From contig NZ_JAGGCS010000005.1 in the NCBI RefSeq assembly GCF_022884085.1, forward strand, positions 280,331 to 344,330: a stretch of DNA of 64,000 nt, read 5' to 3'. Position 1 is the stretch's first letter, and each line of letters begins with the position of its first letter. Positions 8,792-17,110 of this stretch are shown here, one piece after another. The translations under genes and the position numbers were made by a program. The DNA comes from Paenirhizobium cremeum. Lineage in GTDB: Bacteria > Pseudomonadota > Alphaproteobacteria > Rhizobiales > Rhizobiaceae. A model generated the notes under the pieces. That model had not been told where the DNA came from. It searched no databases and saw nothing but the letters and a program-made list of their open reading frames with translations.

Positions 8792-10057
8792 TCAACCTTT
8801 TCGGGCGAGATGGGTGATCGTGATGAAATCGGTTCCTGGGCCGGTTTCCGGGCTGATACCGTTGTCGGAAATGGTGATCGAACTGCCTTCGCTCAGCATT
8901 TCCTCGATGCGCCGACGGATGTCGTCGGGAATCTGGATGCGATCGAGGGCGCTCGCCGCATCGTGGATGGCGGTATCGCCGGCGGGAGCCGTGATGCCGA
9001 GACGCTTCATCATTTTCGGCGGCAGATCGTTTTCGAGCGTCACCGCATGCCATTCCGCCTTGCCCGAGAGCCGGTTGACGTCGGTCGCCTCGATGAAATG
9101 CGTACCGAGCGCGATTTCGGGATCGCTGATACCGATGGGAGCCTCGAAGACGGGCTTGAAATCCCGCCGCACCATGATCTGGCCCCTGGGCGGCTCGCCG
9201 CGGCCGGCGCTTTTGTAGAGCGCCTCGACGAATTCCGGCGTGATGAGTTCGCCCCTCGTCGAAAGTCCTTTCCAGCGCTTGAAGCCATTGACCGCCGAGA
9301 TCGTCAGTTCGCCGATATGGCCGTCCGGCAGGCCTGCATCGAAACCGAGTTCGCGCAGAAGCGTCTGGGCGTCGAGAACCGTTTCGCGCATGCCGCGGCG
9401 CGTGATGAGTATCCGCAGCGGCGAGGATTGCTCTTCCAGTACGACCTTGGCGGATGCGCCGGCTTTCGGCAGAACGTCAGCCATCGCCACCTGCACGGGT
9501 TTCAGCGAGGCGTCGATGGTGGTCGGCCGCAGCTCTGCATCCGACAGAAGCATGCCGTCCGGGGCGGGTATGCGCGGTGAAAACAGCGTTCTGTGGCTGA
9601 TGCTCACGGGTTGCACGGGTTCGTCGGTGATGATGACATGCGCGCCCCGCTCGGTCATGGAGAACAGCGCCTTGGCGAAGGCGGCGGGCAGGCGCACGCA
9701 GCCATGGGATGCGGGATAATTCGGCACGCTGTTCGATTCATGCAGCGCCACGCCGGACCAGGTGATACGCTGCATCCACGGCATCGGCGCGTTCGAATAG
9801 AGGTTGGATTCGTGATATTTGCGCTTCTCGAGGATCGAGAAGATGCCGGATGGGGTCGTATGCCCTTGCTTCCCGGTCGAGACCCTCGACGTCGCCACGA
9901 CCTGTCCGCCGTCATAGACGACGAGCGACTGATCGCTCTTGGAAACGAAGATCTGCAGGGTGCCGCCATTTCCCGCCAGGGCCGGAGAGGTGAGCGCGGT
10001 CGCACAAAGAAGGCCGATGGAAACGGCAAGGGACTTGAACATACGAAACGATCCCAT
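8792..10057 (-). CDS. Exported L,D-transpeptidase (YkuD) with peptidoglycan-binding domain
   Basis: A 421-residue exported protein. The N-terminus MFKSLAVSIGLLCATAL ending at ALA-G is a clear signal peptide. A YkuD catalytic domain follows, with the signature PASHGCVRLP (catalytic Cys near residue 120). A peptidoglycan-binding-1 type module lies near residues 220-285 (TLLRELGFDAGLPDG, TISAVNGFKRWKGL). Such enzymes make 3-3 cross-links in peptidoglycan or attach proteins to it in the periplasm. ATG 10057 is used here; ATG 10042 or TTG 10063 are possible and all keep the signal peptide. It is convergent with dnaE. Confidence 0.88.
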   Translation of the reverse strand: MGSFRMFKSLAVSIGLLCATALTSPALAGNGGTLQIFVSKSDQSLVVYDGGQVVATSRVSTGKQGHTTPSGIFSILEKRKYHESNLYSNAPMPWMQRITWSGVALHESNSVPNYPASHGCVRLPAAFAKALFSMTERGAHVIITDEPVQPVSISHRTLFSPRIPAPDGMLLSDAELRPTTIDASLKPVQVAMADVLPKAGASAKVVLEEQSSPLRILITRRGMRETVLDAQTLLRELGFDAGLPDGHIGELTISAVNGFKRWKGLSTRGELITPEFVEALYKSAGRGEPPRGQIMVRRDFKPVFEAPIGISDPEIALGTHFIEATDVNRLSGKAEWHAVTLENDLPPKMMKRLGITAPAGDTAIHDAASALDRIQIPDDIRRRIEEMLSEGSSITISDNGISPETGPGTDFITITHLARKG

Positions 10058-10257
10058 ACGCAATACAGTTCCGGCTAAAATAATTGCCGAAGTTTAAGGA
10101 AAGTTTGAAGGGGTTGCGGCCATCACAACCTTGTGTTCCGGCACGCCGCTGGCGCGCTCATCCTGCCCGGGGACTGCAAGATCGGCTCGCGACAACTCGA
10201 TCTTCCTGTCGAAACGCATTGTTCGGGCGAATGAGCTGAGCCGTTCTACTGCAATGC

Positions 10258-11037
10258 TTAATTTGGTGCGGTTTTTCTATGCCGGGCGGCCGGCGACAGG
10301 AGCTGGGGGCTTGCGAGAACAAGAAGAAGCGCGGCAAGCGGCATGGAGAAGCCGTAGCCGAGATGCTTGAAGCCCAGGGCACCAACGAGGCCTCCGAGGA
10401 AGAACATCGCGACCACGCGCAGGAGGATCCTGAGCTTGCGCATATCGGGCTGAACGCGCGGCAGCGCCGATTGCCGGCCGAAAAAACGGTAGGTGAGCTT
10501 GCCGAGTTCGATCCCGATGTCGGTTACCATGCCGGTCATATGCGTGGTGCGGATGCGGGCGCCCGAGATTTTCGTGATCGTGGCGTTCTGCAGGCCCATG
10601 ATGAAGCAAAGCAGGGCCGCCACCCATATCCCGGCCTGCGGAATATGGCCGATCACCGGGCCGATGGCCCCGAAATTCAAAAGCAGGACGGCCTCGAATG
10701 CAATTGGATAGGCATATTGCTTGCGCCGGGCATTCCTGCGCCCCCAGTTGATGAGGATCGCCGAACCGCCGGCACCCGCCGTGAAGCTGAAAAGCATTAT
10801 CAGCCCGGCGCCGACCAGCGTGAAAAGGCCGAGCGCCAGATTGTCGGCAACCGCCGAGATAACCCCGGACATGTGCGAGGTATATTGCCCGATCGCGAGA
10901 AAACCGCCGGCATTGGTTGCGCCCGCCACGAAAGCCAGCAAGGCTCCGAGGAGAAGATCGCTCGGCCCGGTGCGGCTATGGGCGGTGACGGTTCTGAAAA
11001 TGCGAACTGGCAGGTGTCGATGCGGTGGCTGGCTCAT
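10258..11037 (-). CDS. DUF1275 (YoaK) family membrane protein
   Basis: This 259-residue protein has about six to seven hydrophobic helices, including LLLGALLAFVAGATNAGGFL, LVGAGLIMLFSFTAGAGGSA and VAALLCFIMGLQNATITK. The motif GLQNATITKISGARIRTTH with TGMVTDIG is the hallmark of DUF1275/YoaK proteins, multi-pass inner-membrane proteins of unknown function. The frame is open upstream to 11205, but ATG 11037 gives the conserved length. A strong Shine-Dalgarno site is not evident. It lies on the same strand as dinB, 201 bases downstream of the dinB stop, with no terminator evident to me. Confidence 0.85.
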   Translation of the reverse strand: MSQPPHRHLPVRIFRTVTAHSRTGPSDLLLGALLAFVAGATNAGGFLAIGQYTSHMSGVISAVADNLALGLFTLVGAGLIMLFSFTAGAGGSAILINWGRRNARRKQYAYPIAFEAVLLLNFGAIGPVIGHIPQAGIWVAALLCFIMGLQNATITKISGARIRTTHMTGMVTDIGIELGKLTYRFFGRQSALPRVQPDMRKLRILLRVVAMFFLGGLVGALGFKHLGYGFSMPLAALLLVLASPQLLSPAARHRKTAPN

Positions 11038-11238
11038 GGGATCAGGTTGCCGACTCAGGCTTGTCGATGAAATGCGGAAGATCGCTGCCAAGATATACGA
11101 CGGCGGCCCGTGCAGGAAATTCAAGTTTTGCCGTTTGTCATCCGTACAACGAAATGGAAGCGTTTTCCCGAGCCGGTGCCGATGTGCGTCGAGGCTGTGC
11201 GGCAAGCCCCATGCCGTTGCCGGCAGTCAGAGCTGGCA

Positions 11239-12525
11239 TTACTTGTTGCCGCGGTCGAAGGTGTAGCCTGTCTGCACCGTGCCCTTTCCGAACTTGTCGC
11301 GAAGCTTGTCCATGGCGGCTTCCGCCTTGGCGCGTCGGCCGGCCTGTGCGTCGATCAGGTCGGGCGGGTCGGCGGTCGCGGCATCGGTAAGGTCCGTCAC
11401 GCCGATGCCGATCAGGCGGTAGCGCGTGCCATCCGTTTCCTTTTCGAGCAGCGAGAGGCCGGTCCGGAAAATTCTGTCGGCAAGCTGCGTCGGATCGTCC
11501 AGCCGCCGGTTGCGCGTCCGGCCTTTGAAATCCGCTGTCTTGAGTTTCAACACAACGGTCTGGCCGGCAATCCCGCTTTTCTTCAGTCGCCAGGCGACCT
11601 TCTCGGACAAGGAGCGCAGGTGAACGACAAGATCCTCGTGGCGCCAGATATCTTCGAAGAACGTCGTCTCGGCCGAAACGCTCTTGGCTGGCTCGTTGAG
11701 ATGGACCTCACGGTCGTCGATGCCGCGCGAGAGGCGGGAAAGCCTTTGGCCGATGGTGCCGTAGCGGCGCATCAGATCGGTTTCGTCCATCTCCTGCAAC
11801 TGGCCGATGGTGCGGATGCCGTCCTTCTCCAGCGTCGCGGCAAAGGCTTTTCCGACGCCCCAGATCGTGGTGACGGGTCTCGGGGCCAGGAAGGAGAGCG
11901 CCTCTTCCTGGCCGATCACCGAGAAGCCACGCGGTTTCTGCAGGTCGGAAGCGACCTTGGCCAGGAACTTGCAATAGGAAAGGCCGATGGAAACGGTGAT
12001 GCCGATTTCCCGCTCGACCTTGCGGGCGAAACGGGCGAGCACGCGCGCCGGCGGATCGTGATGCAGCCGCTCCGTACCCTTGAGTTCAAGGAAGGCCTCA
12101 TCAATCGAGAGCGGCTGGACGAGCGGCGTCAGCTCCTCCATCATCGAGCGGATCTGTCGCCCCACACGGACATACTTCTCCATGTCCGGCTTGATGACCA
12201 CCGCCTGCGGGCAGGCTTCCAGTGCCTTGAACATCGGCATGGCCGAGCGGACGCCATGGATACGCGCAATGTAGCAGCAGGTGGAAACGACGCCGCGTTT
12301 GCCGCCGCCGACGATGACGGGCTTGTCCGCAAGCTCTGGATTGTCGCGCTTTTCCACGGACGCATAAAACGCATCGCAGTCGATATGGGCAAGTGTCAGC
12401 CGATAGAGTTCCCGGTGGTAGAGAAGCCGCGGACTGCCGCAGGCTTTGCAACGCCTCAATCCTTCCGGCTGCCCGCGCAGGCAGTCGCGACAGAAGCCCG
12501 GAAAATCTGCATTGTCGGTCATCAT
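11239..12525 (-). CDS. dinB: DNA polymerase IV with N-terminal zinc ribbon
   Basis: A 428-residue Y-family translesion polymerase. The palm catalytic motifs are [14 protein letters not shown] (Asp49) and SIDEAFLEL (about residue 145). Helix-hairpin-helix ([17 protein letters not shown]) and little-finger regions follow. Ahead of the polymerase core is an extra ~40-residue segment with CxxC-x10-CxxC (Cys12, Cys15, Cys26, Cys29), a probable zinc ribbon absent from E. coli DinB. ATG-ATG starts at 12525 and 12522 are equivalent. A perfect LexA-type box lies immediately upstream, so the gene is almost certainly induced by DNA damage. Confidence 0.94.
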   Translation of the reverse strand: MMTDNADFPGFCRDCLRGQPEGLRRCKACGSPRLLYHRELYRLTLAHIDCDAFYASVEKRDNPELADKPVIVGGGKRGVVSTCCYIARIHGVRSAMPMFKALEACPQAVVIKPDMEKYVRVGRQIRSMMEELTPLVQPLSIDEAFLELKGTERLHHDPPARVLARFARKVEREIGITVSIGLSYCKFLAKVASDLQKPRGFSVIGQEEALSFLAPRPVTTIWGVGKAFAATLEKDGIRTIGQLQEMDETDLMRRYGTIGQRLSRLSRGIDDREVHLNEPAKSVSAETTFFEDIWRHEDLVVHLRSLSEKVAWRLKKSGIAGQTVVLKLKTADFKGRTRNRRLDDPTQLADRIFRTGLSLLEKETDGTRYRLIGIGVTDLTDAATADPPDLIDAQAGRRAKAEAAMDKLRDKFGKGTVQTGYTFDRGNK

Positions 12526-12530
12526 TGCGA

Positions 12531-12545
12531 GAACAAAGGTTGAAC
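12531..12545 (-). promoter_or_regulatory. LexA-type SOS box of dinB
   Basis: GAAC-AAAGGTT-GAAC (plus strand, 12531-12545) is an exact GTTC-N7-GTTC box on the dinB strand, ending 5 bases before the dinB ATG. A possible promoter lies upstream on that strand (TTGTCA, 17 bases, TAATCT). LexA would then cover the transcription start and leader. It has the same architecture as the box at 4940-4954. Confidence 0.85.
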
Positions 12546-12596
12546 ATCGGAAGATTAGGCGCTAGCCTCCATCCTGACAAGTGAGGAGAGCGGTCT

Positions 12597-13202
12597 ATGC
12601 AGCGGGATTTCTTCGCCCGAGCTTTGACACCGGATTTCTGGCCGGATTTCGAAAAGGTGATGGGACCCCAGGGGGCATGCTATGGCTGCTGGTGCACATA
12701 TTTCCGGATGCCCGCGCCCGAGCGTCAGAAGGCCTCGGCCGATGAGAAGAAGGCTTTCATTCGCGCTCGGGTTGGACGGGAGCCGCCTCCCGGTATCATC
12801 GGCTACATCGATGGAGAACCCTTCGGATGGGTGCAGGTCGGGCCGAGGGCGGATGTACCGAACTGGAATTCACCGAGAACCGTGTCCCGCCCGCTGGAGG
12901 AGGCGGATGCGAAAGATCCCCGGGTATGGGCCGTTAGCTGCTTCATGATGACCAGCAAGAGGAGGGGGCAGGGTCTGAGCCATGCCTTGCTCGGCGCTGC
13001 CGTCGACTTCGCCAGGAAGAGCGGCGCCCGTCTTTTGGAGGCCTGTCCCATGCAGCGGGCCAAGCAGTCGAAATCGGTCAGTCTGTTTGTCGGGCCGGCC
13101 AATATCTTCGCAGCCGCAGGCTTTCGGGAGGTGGCCCTGCGTAAGGCCGGACGTCCGCTGATGCGGCTCGTGCTTGCCGACCCGGATCAGCCGGCGATGT
13201 GA
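12597..13202 (+). CDS. GNAT family N-acetyltransferase
   Basis: A 201-residue protein beginning MQRDFFARALTPDFW, with a cysteine-rich stretch ACYGCWCTYF near residue 30. A GNAT core follows: the acetyl-CoA loop SKRRGQGLSHALLGAAVDFA is near residues 122-141 (Q/RxxGxS/A variant RRGQGLS). The substrate is not predictable. The start is supported by GAGGAG at 12582-12587. It is divergent from dinB, 71 bases apart, so the SOS box lies in a shared intergenic region, though too far from this gene's start to prove control. Its 3' end overlaps the convergent HAD-like gene by 16 bases. Confidence 0.8.
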   Translation: MQRDFFARALTPDFWPDFEKVMGPQGACYGCWCTYFRMPAPERQKASADEKKAFIRARVGREPPPGIIGYIDGEPFGWVQVGPRADVPNWNSPRTVSRPLEEADAKDPRVWAVSCFMMTSKRRGQGLSHALLGAAVDFARKSGARLLEACPMQRAKQSKSVSLFVGPANIFAAAGFREVALRKAGRPLMRLVLADPDQPAM

Positions 13203-13822
13203 GCGGCGACGAGGCTGCTGGCTTCCGCCCAGTCGCGCGCCTTGCGGACATGCTCGCCGGCGGCGGGGGCGAATTTGTGGATCTCGACCGGAGGGGGAAG
13301 ATGGACGAGAAGGCATTCAGGCACATGCTCGCCGACAGAATGCAGATTGGACACCATGTCGTCGATGAAGGCGAGGGGGAGGGTTCGTCTTTTGTGAAGG
13401 CGTTCGACCAGGGGCCCCTTGGCTTCATCTGCCGCAATCATGGGATAGCGAAGGTCAAATCGGTCGAGCAGCCGTCTGCGGGCGGCGGCGTGTTTCGGCG
13501 GCATGGCGGTGAGAAACACGAGATCGGCCTGCCGGCTGATCCGGCCCAGCGCACCGACGGCTTCGGCAAACAGCGTTTGCCACGCTTCCTGGTCGGCAAA
13601 GAAGGCCTCGATCAGGGCGGTTACCACATCGTTCTCGAGAACGGTGTCATCAGCGGCGCTGACAATGTTGCCATGCAGCCGGAAGGAGCGGTGGATGAGG
13701 CGATGCCCACGGCTCTCGAGAAAGGTCTGGAAGGGGGTGACGAACTCAAGCACGACGTCGTCCACGTCGCAGACGACGAGCGGGCGGTCGGTGAGCGCTA
13801 TGCCGTCGAGATCCGGCGCCAT
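13187..13822 (-). CDS. HAD-like hydrolase
   Basis: This 211-residue protein has an N-terminal VVCDVDDVV motif (Asp19, Asp21), the nucleophile signature (DxD) of the haloacid dehalogenase superfamily. Later come a VFLTAMPP segment (motif II, Thr) and a PLAFIDDM segment with the acidic motif IV. These enzymes are mostly small phosphatases; the substrate here is unknown. It follows the DUF3572 gene directly (TGA then ATG, no gap), so the two are probably translated from one message. It ends inside the 3' end of the convergent acetyltransferase gene. Confidence 0.75.
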   Translation of the reverse strand: MAPDLDGIALTDRPLVVCDVDDVVLEFVTPFQTFLESRGHRLIHRSFRLHGNIVSAADDTVLENDVVTALIEAFFADQEAWQTLFAEAVGALGRISRQADLVFLTAMPPKHAAARRRLLDRFDLRYPMIAADEAKGPLVERLHKRRTLPLAFIDDMVSNLHSVGEHVPECLLVHLPPPVEIHKFAPAAGEHVRKARDWAEASSLVAAHIAG

Positions 13823-14116
13823 TCAGTATTCTCCCGAGCCGAGGGTCGGGCCGGTATAGTGCTGCGAGGCGCGGACCACGTCCTCCGGTGCCGTTCCCGT
13901 CGCTTCGCAGAAGGCGAGCAGCGTCGGTTCATGCGCCATCAGGAAATCCAGCATGCCGGCAAGGAAGGCCGGGTCCTTGATCGACTGGCGCAACTGATCG
14001 GGCCGCGTTCCGGACAGCGCAAGGAAACGCCCGAACATGTCCGGTTCGCCCGCGAGCCATGTCAGCACCGAGACTGCCGTTTCTTCGGCGGGAACGCCTA
14101 TATTACTGTTTTTCAT
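13823..14116 (-). CDS. DUF3572 family protein
   Basis: A 97-residue mostly helical acidic protein starting MKNSNIGVPAEETAVSVLTW, with the stretch WLAGEPDMFGRFLALSG that marks the DUF3572 family of alphaproteobacteria. The function is unknown. It is divergent from divK, with 137 bases between the starts. Its stop codon abuts the start of the HAD-like gene, suggesting a two-gene operon. There is no signal peptide or membrane helix. Confidence 0.8.
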   Translation of the reverse strand: MKNSNIGVPAEETAVSVLTWLAGEPDMFGRFLALSGTRPDQLRQSIKDPAFLAGMLDFLMAHEPTLLAFCEATGTAPEDVVRASQHYTGPTLGSGEY

Positions 14117-14253
14117 CGTTGCTTTCCGTATTGCCCCGGCGAGTTACCTATTTCTCAACCAAATCACCTTAGCATGTCGGGATACGGAAAGTGCAGACTG
14201 CTATCGGGAATTGACCGCTGGCGGGGCGCTGGAAGGGATCGAAGGACTGGTTT

Positions 14254-14625
14254 ATGCCCAAGAAGGTAATGATTGTCGAAGACAACGAGCTGAACATGAA
14301 GCTCTTCCGCGATCTTATCGAGGCCTCCGGTTACGAGACGATCCAGACCCGCAACGGCATGGAAGCGCTCGATCTCGCCCGCAAGCACCGGCCCGACCTG
14401 ATCCTGATGGACATCCAGCTTCCGGAGGTTTCGGGGCTTGAGGTAACGAAATGGCTGAAAGAGGACCCGGAACTGCATGTGATCCCGGTCATTGCGGTCA
14501 CAGCCTTTGCCATGAAAGGTGATGAGGAGCGCATTCGTCAGGGCGGTTGCGAGGCCTATGTCTCGAAGCCCATCTCGGTGCCGAAGTTCATTGAGACGAT
14601 CAAGACATATCTCGGTGACGCTTGA
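14254..14625 (+). CDS. divK: Single-domain response regulator DivK
   Basis: A 123-residue stand-alone receiver domain. The acidic pocket is in VMIVEDNE, the phosphoacceptor is Asp53 in [10 protein letters not shown], the Thr switch is in AVTAFAM and the conserved Lys is in VSKPIS. There is no output domain. In Caulobacter and rhizobia DivK is the polarity and cell-cycle regulator phosphorylated by PleC/DivJ kinases, and it feeds into CckA-CtrA. The close spacing to pleD (14 bases) reproduces the divK-pleD operon of alphaproteobacteria, which makes the assignment firm. Confidence 0.95.
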   Translation: MPKKVMIVEDNELNMKLFRDLIEASGYETIQTRNGMEALDLARKHRPDLILMDIQLPEVSGLEVTKWLKEDPELHVIPVIAVTAFAMKGDEERIRQGGCEAYVSKPISVPKFIETIKTYLGDA

Positions 14626-14639
14626 GGGGATGGTGAAGG

Positions 14640-16016
14640 ATGACTGCGCGAATTCTTGTCGTCGATGACATCCCCGCCAACGTGAAATTGTTGGAGGCGC
14701 GGCTTCTTGCCGAATATTTCGACGTACTGACCGCCGACAATGGCCGCGACGCCCTCGATATCTGCGAGCGCACTCAGGTCGACGTCATTCTTCTCGATAT
14801 CATGATGCCGGAAATGGACGGCTTCGAAGTCTGTGAACGGTTGAAGGCCAGCCCCCGAACTGCGCATATTCCGGTCGTCATGGTAACTGCGCTCGACCAG
14901 CCCTCCGATCGTGTGCGCGGCCTGAAGGCGGGCGCTGACGATTTCCTGACGAAACCCGTCAACGACCTGCAACTCATCTCCCGCGTCAAGAGCCTGGTGC
15001 GGCTGAAGACGCTCAGCGACGAACTCAGGATGCGTGCGGAAACCGCGCACGACATCGGCATGTTCGACCCCGTCCGCTTGAGTGACGGCCGGCTGGAAGA
15101 ACAGGCGCAGATCCTGCTGGTCGACAGCCGCGCCGCCTCCCAGGAACGCATCATCAAGACCCTGAAGCCGATCGCGGTCGTCAGCGCGATGTCCGATCCC
15201 CAGGCTGCGGTCTTCGAAGCGGCGGAGAATTCCTTCGATCTGGTGATCGTCAACGGCAATCTGGAGGACTACGATCCGTTGCGCCTTTGCTCGCAACTGC
15301 GGTCCCTGGAGCGCACCCGCTTCATTCCGCTGTTGCTGATTACCGAGCATGGCGACGAACCTACGGTCATCCGGGCGCTCGATCTGGGCATCAACGACTA
15401 TATCATGCGCCCCCTGGACCCGAACGAACTTGTCGCGCGCTGCCTGACGCAGATCCGCCGGAAGCGTTTCAATGACAGGCTGCGAAACAGCGTCAAGCAG
15501 ACGATCGAGCTTGCCGTCACCGACGGGCTGACGGGCCTTCACAACCGTCGTTATCTCGACAATCATCTCAAGATGCTTTTTGCGCGGGCCAAGGCACGTG
15601 GCCGTCCTCTTTCCATCTGCATGACCGATATCGACCGCTTCAAGCAGGTCAATGACGGTTATGGCCACGATGCGGGTGACGAGGTGTTGAAGGAGTTTGC
15701 CTCCCGCATCCGTTCGACAGTCCGCGGTGCCGATCTCGCCTGCCGTTACGGCGGAGAAGAGTTCGTGGTGGTCATGCCCGACACGCCGCCGGATATTGCC
15801 GCGATGATTGCCGAGCGTTTGCGCGGCATCATCGAATCCCGGTCCTTCGCCCTGAAGTCGGCGGAAGGAAGCCTCGACGTTACGGCATCCATGGGCATCG
15901 CCTCGCTGGGGCAGGGGATCGAGACGCCCGAACAACTGCTGAAGCAGGCCGACCGCGCGCTCTATCAGGCCAAGGCTGGCGGCCGCAATCGCGTCGTCAC
16001 ATCGGCAGCCGCCTGA
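14640..16016 (+). CDS. pleD: Response regulator diguanylate cyclase PleD
   Basis: A 458-residue protein with two receiver domains and a C-terminal GGDEF domain. The first receiver has phosphoacceptor Asp53 (VILLDIMMPE). The second (from about residue 155) has Asn near 205 (LVIVNGNLED) where the aspartate should be, so it is an adaptor, as in Caulobacter PleD. The active site is GGEEF at 371-375, and an RGAD allosteric I-site lies five residues before it (362-365), indicating product inhibition by c-di-GMP. It makes c-di-GMP from GTP during polar development. It forms an operon with divK. Confidence 0.95.
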   Translation: MTARILVVDDIPANVKLLEARLLAEYFDVLTADNGRDALDICERTQVDVILLDIMMPEMDGFEVCERLKASPRTAHIPVVMVTALDQPSDRVRGLKAGADDFLTKPVNDLQLISRVKSLVRLKTLSDELRMRAETAHDIGMFDPVRLSDGRLEEQAQILLVDSRAASQERIIKTLKPIAVVSAMSDPQAAVFEAAENSFDLVIVNGNLEDYDPLRLCSQLRSLERTRFIPLLLITEHGDEPTVIRALDLGINDYIMRPLDPNELVARCLTQIRRKRFNDRLRNSVKQTIELAVTDGLTGLHNRRYLDNHLKMLFARAKARGRPLSICMTDIDRFKQVNDGYGHDAGDEVLKEFASRIRSTVRGADLACRYGGEEFVVVMPDTPPDIAAMIAERLRGIIESRSFALKSAEGSLDVTASMGIASLGQGIETPEQLLKQADRALYQAKAGGRNRVVTSAAA

Positions 16017-16189
16017 GAAACAGCCTCGCACTCCAATTTAAGCGGTTTCGATCCGTCGAGGGCTGTCAACCTCCCGTATTGGGGGATTGCGTCCGCGTTT
16101 TCCTTGAACCACTATCTTGAAAAGCAATGTGTCGCGCGATTTCCAGCCTTGGTCATCGCAAGGAAAATGACGCCGGTACAGTATCCGAT

Positions 16190-16500
16190 GCCGACTCGAT
16201 AAGCTCGCTTACTGGTTGTTTTTAAATTTCAGCTTTCTCGTAAGTCTTTCTCACGATTTTTTATGCATTTCGGAGTTTCTCCGGCATTTATTTGTGCTGG
16301 GAAATCGGTGCCATGTATCTGTATGGCGCTTCGAAACTGTGTCGTCGTGGCACGACAATGCGTTTTTTCTCAGATTTGCCCGAAAGTATTTTGGCTGAAT
16401 ATCGATGTGATCGGGAATATACCTATGTATTCGCCTTAATAAGAATAGTGCCGTTAGTGATGATTTTAACCATAGCGGTAACTCCAATTTAAAAGAGTTA
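16190..16500. other. AT-rich intergenic island
   Basis: Between pleD and rpmG the base composition falls sharply below that of the flanking genes, with many T and A runs. The stretch includes a small inverted repeat (GTCGT...ACGAC, 16341-16356) and a longer-loop one (TAACTC at 16479-16484 with GAGTTA at 16495-16500). I see no convincing gene. A 44-codon frame at 16358-16492 lacks a ribosome binding site. It may be the promoter region of the RNA that ends at 16727. Confidence 0.5.
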
Positions 16501-16555
16501 AGAAAATGTTGATTTTTCGTCCGATTTGGAGGAAGTTGTCCTTAACAAGGAAAAC

Positions 16556-16727
16556 GCCTCTGAAGAGGCAAGCGATACCCCATGATGCTCAGGTCCGCCG
16601 CATCTCCTGGGTCGTGGGGTCGGTCGGTTGACATGCAATATCAAAACGGTTCCTCGTGCCGTTTTTGCATGTTGACCGGCCCCCAATACGAAAGGCACCG
16701 CAGCCGATGAGGCGCGGTGCCTTTTTT
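16556..16727 (+). ncRNA. Candidate structured small RNA upstream of a strong terminator
   Basis: Three consecutive stem-loops lie on the plus strand without a credible coding frame. First is GCCTC-TGAA-GAGGC (16556-16569). Second is a long imperfect hairpin of about 70 nt (about 16616-16683), whose arms GGTTGACATGCA and TGCATGTTGACC pair with two G-U wobbles around an inner AAAACGG/CCGTTTT stem. Third is an intrinsic terminator (16692-16727). pleD ends more than 500 bases upstream, so a separate transcript is likely. The 5' end and promoter are not evident. An alternative is a long 3' UTR of pleD. Confidence 0.45.
16692..16727 (+). terminator. Rho-independent terminator
   Basis: AAGGCACCGC (16692-16701) pairs perfectly with GCGGTGCCTT (16714-16723), with a 12-base loop, and is followed by a T-run to 16727. 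This is a strong intrinsic terminator for a plus-strand transcript. Confidence 0.85.
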
Positions 16728-16799
16728 GTTGGGCCGGATTTATTCCGGGGCAAATGTCGCGTGCCGGGCAGGCCCAGTTCATGTCCCGGTCCTGAAACG

Positions 16800-16827
16800 A
16801 AAAAAGCGCGTTGTCAGACAACGCGCC
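16800..16827 (-). terminator. Rho-independent terminator of rpmG
   Basis: A 9-bp perfect stem (GCGCGTTGT 16807-16815, ACAACGCGC 16819-16827) with a 3-base loop is followed on the minus strand by seven U residues (A-run 16800-16806). It lies 30 bases after the rpmG stop codon. Confidence 0.88.
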
Positions 16828-16856
16828 CGTTCCGCTGAAACCTGTCGGATCAAGTC

Positions 16857-17024
16857 TTACTTGATCTTGGTTTCCTTGAATTCGACGTGCTTCTTCGCGA
16901 CCGGGTCGTACTTCGTCTTCGTCATCTTTTCCGTCATCGTACGGCTGTTCTTCGTGGTGACGTAAAAGAAGCCCGTGTCGGCCGTCGACAGCAGCTTGAT
17001 CTTGATGGTTGTAGCCTTGGCCAT
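16857..17024 (-). CDS. rpmG: 50S ribosomal protein L33
   Basis: A 55-residue small basic protein, [20 protein letters not shown], with [10 protein letters not shown] and the C-terminal VEFKETKIK. This is the L33 family in its zinc-free form, since no CxxC pairs are present. It is a component of the large ribosomal subunit near the E site. The frame extends upstream to 17114, but the ATG at 17024 has a good ribosome binding site (AGGCAGGAC) and gives the normal length. It is followed by a strong terminator and is probably transcribed from its own promoter. Confidence 0.97.
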   Translation of the reverse strand: MAKATTIKIKLLSTADTGFFYVTTKNSRTMTEKMTKTKYDPVAKKHVEFKETKIK

Positions 17025-17110
17025 GGTCGTCCTGCCTTTAATAAACGAAGCCGTGGACGACCGAGGTCCACGGCAAATCTGGCGCGAAACTACAAATCGC
17101 GCTCGAAAAG

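Noticed and set aside
16358..16492. A 44-codon frame in the AT-rich island with a hydrophobic C-terminus.
   Set aside because: No ribosome binding site, short, and in AT-rich DNA where hydrophobic frames arise by chance.
16628..16633. A TTGACA hexamer suggesting a promoter inside the structured RNA candidate.
   Set aside because: No -10 element at a workable distance; the hexamer is part of the hairpin arm.
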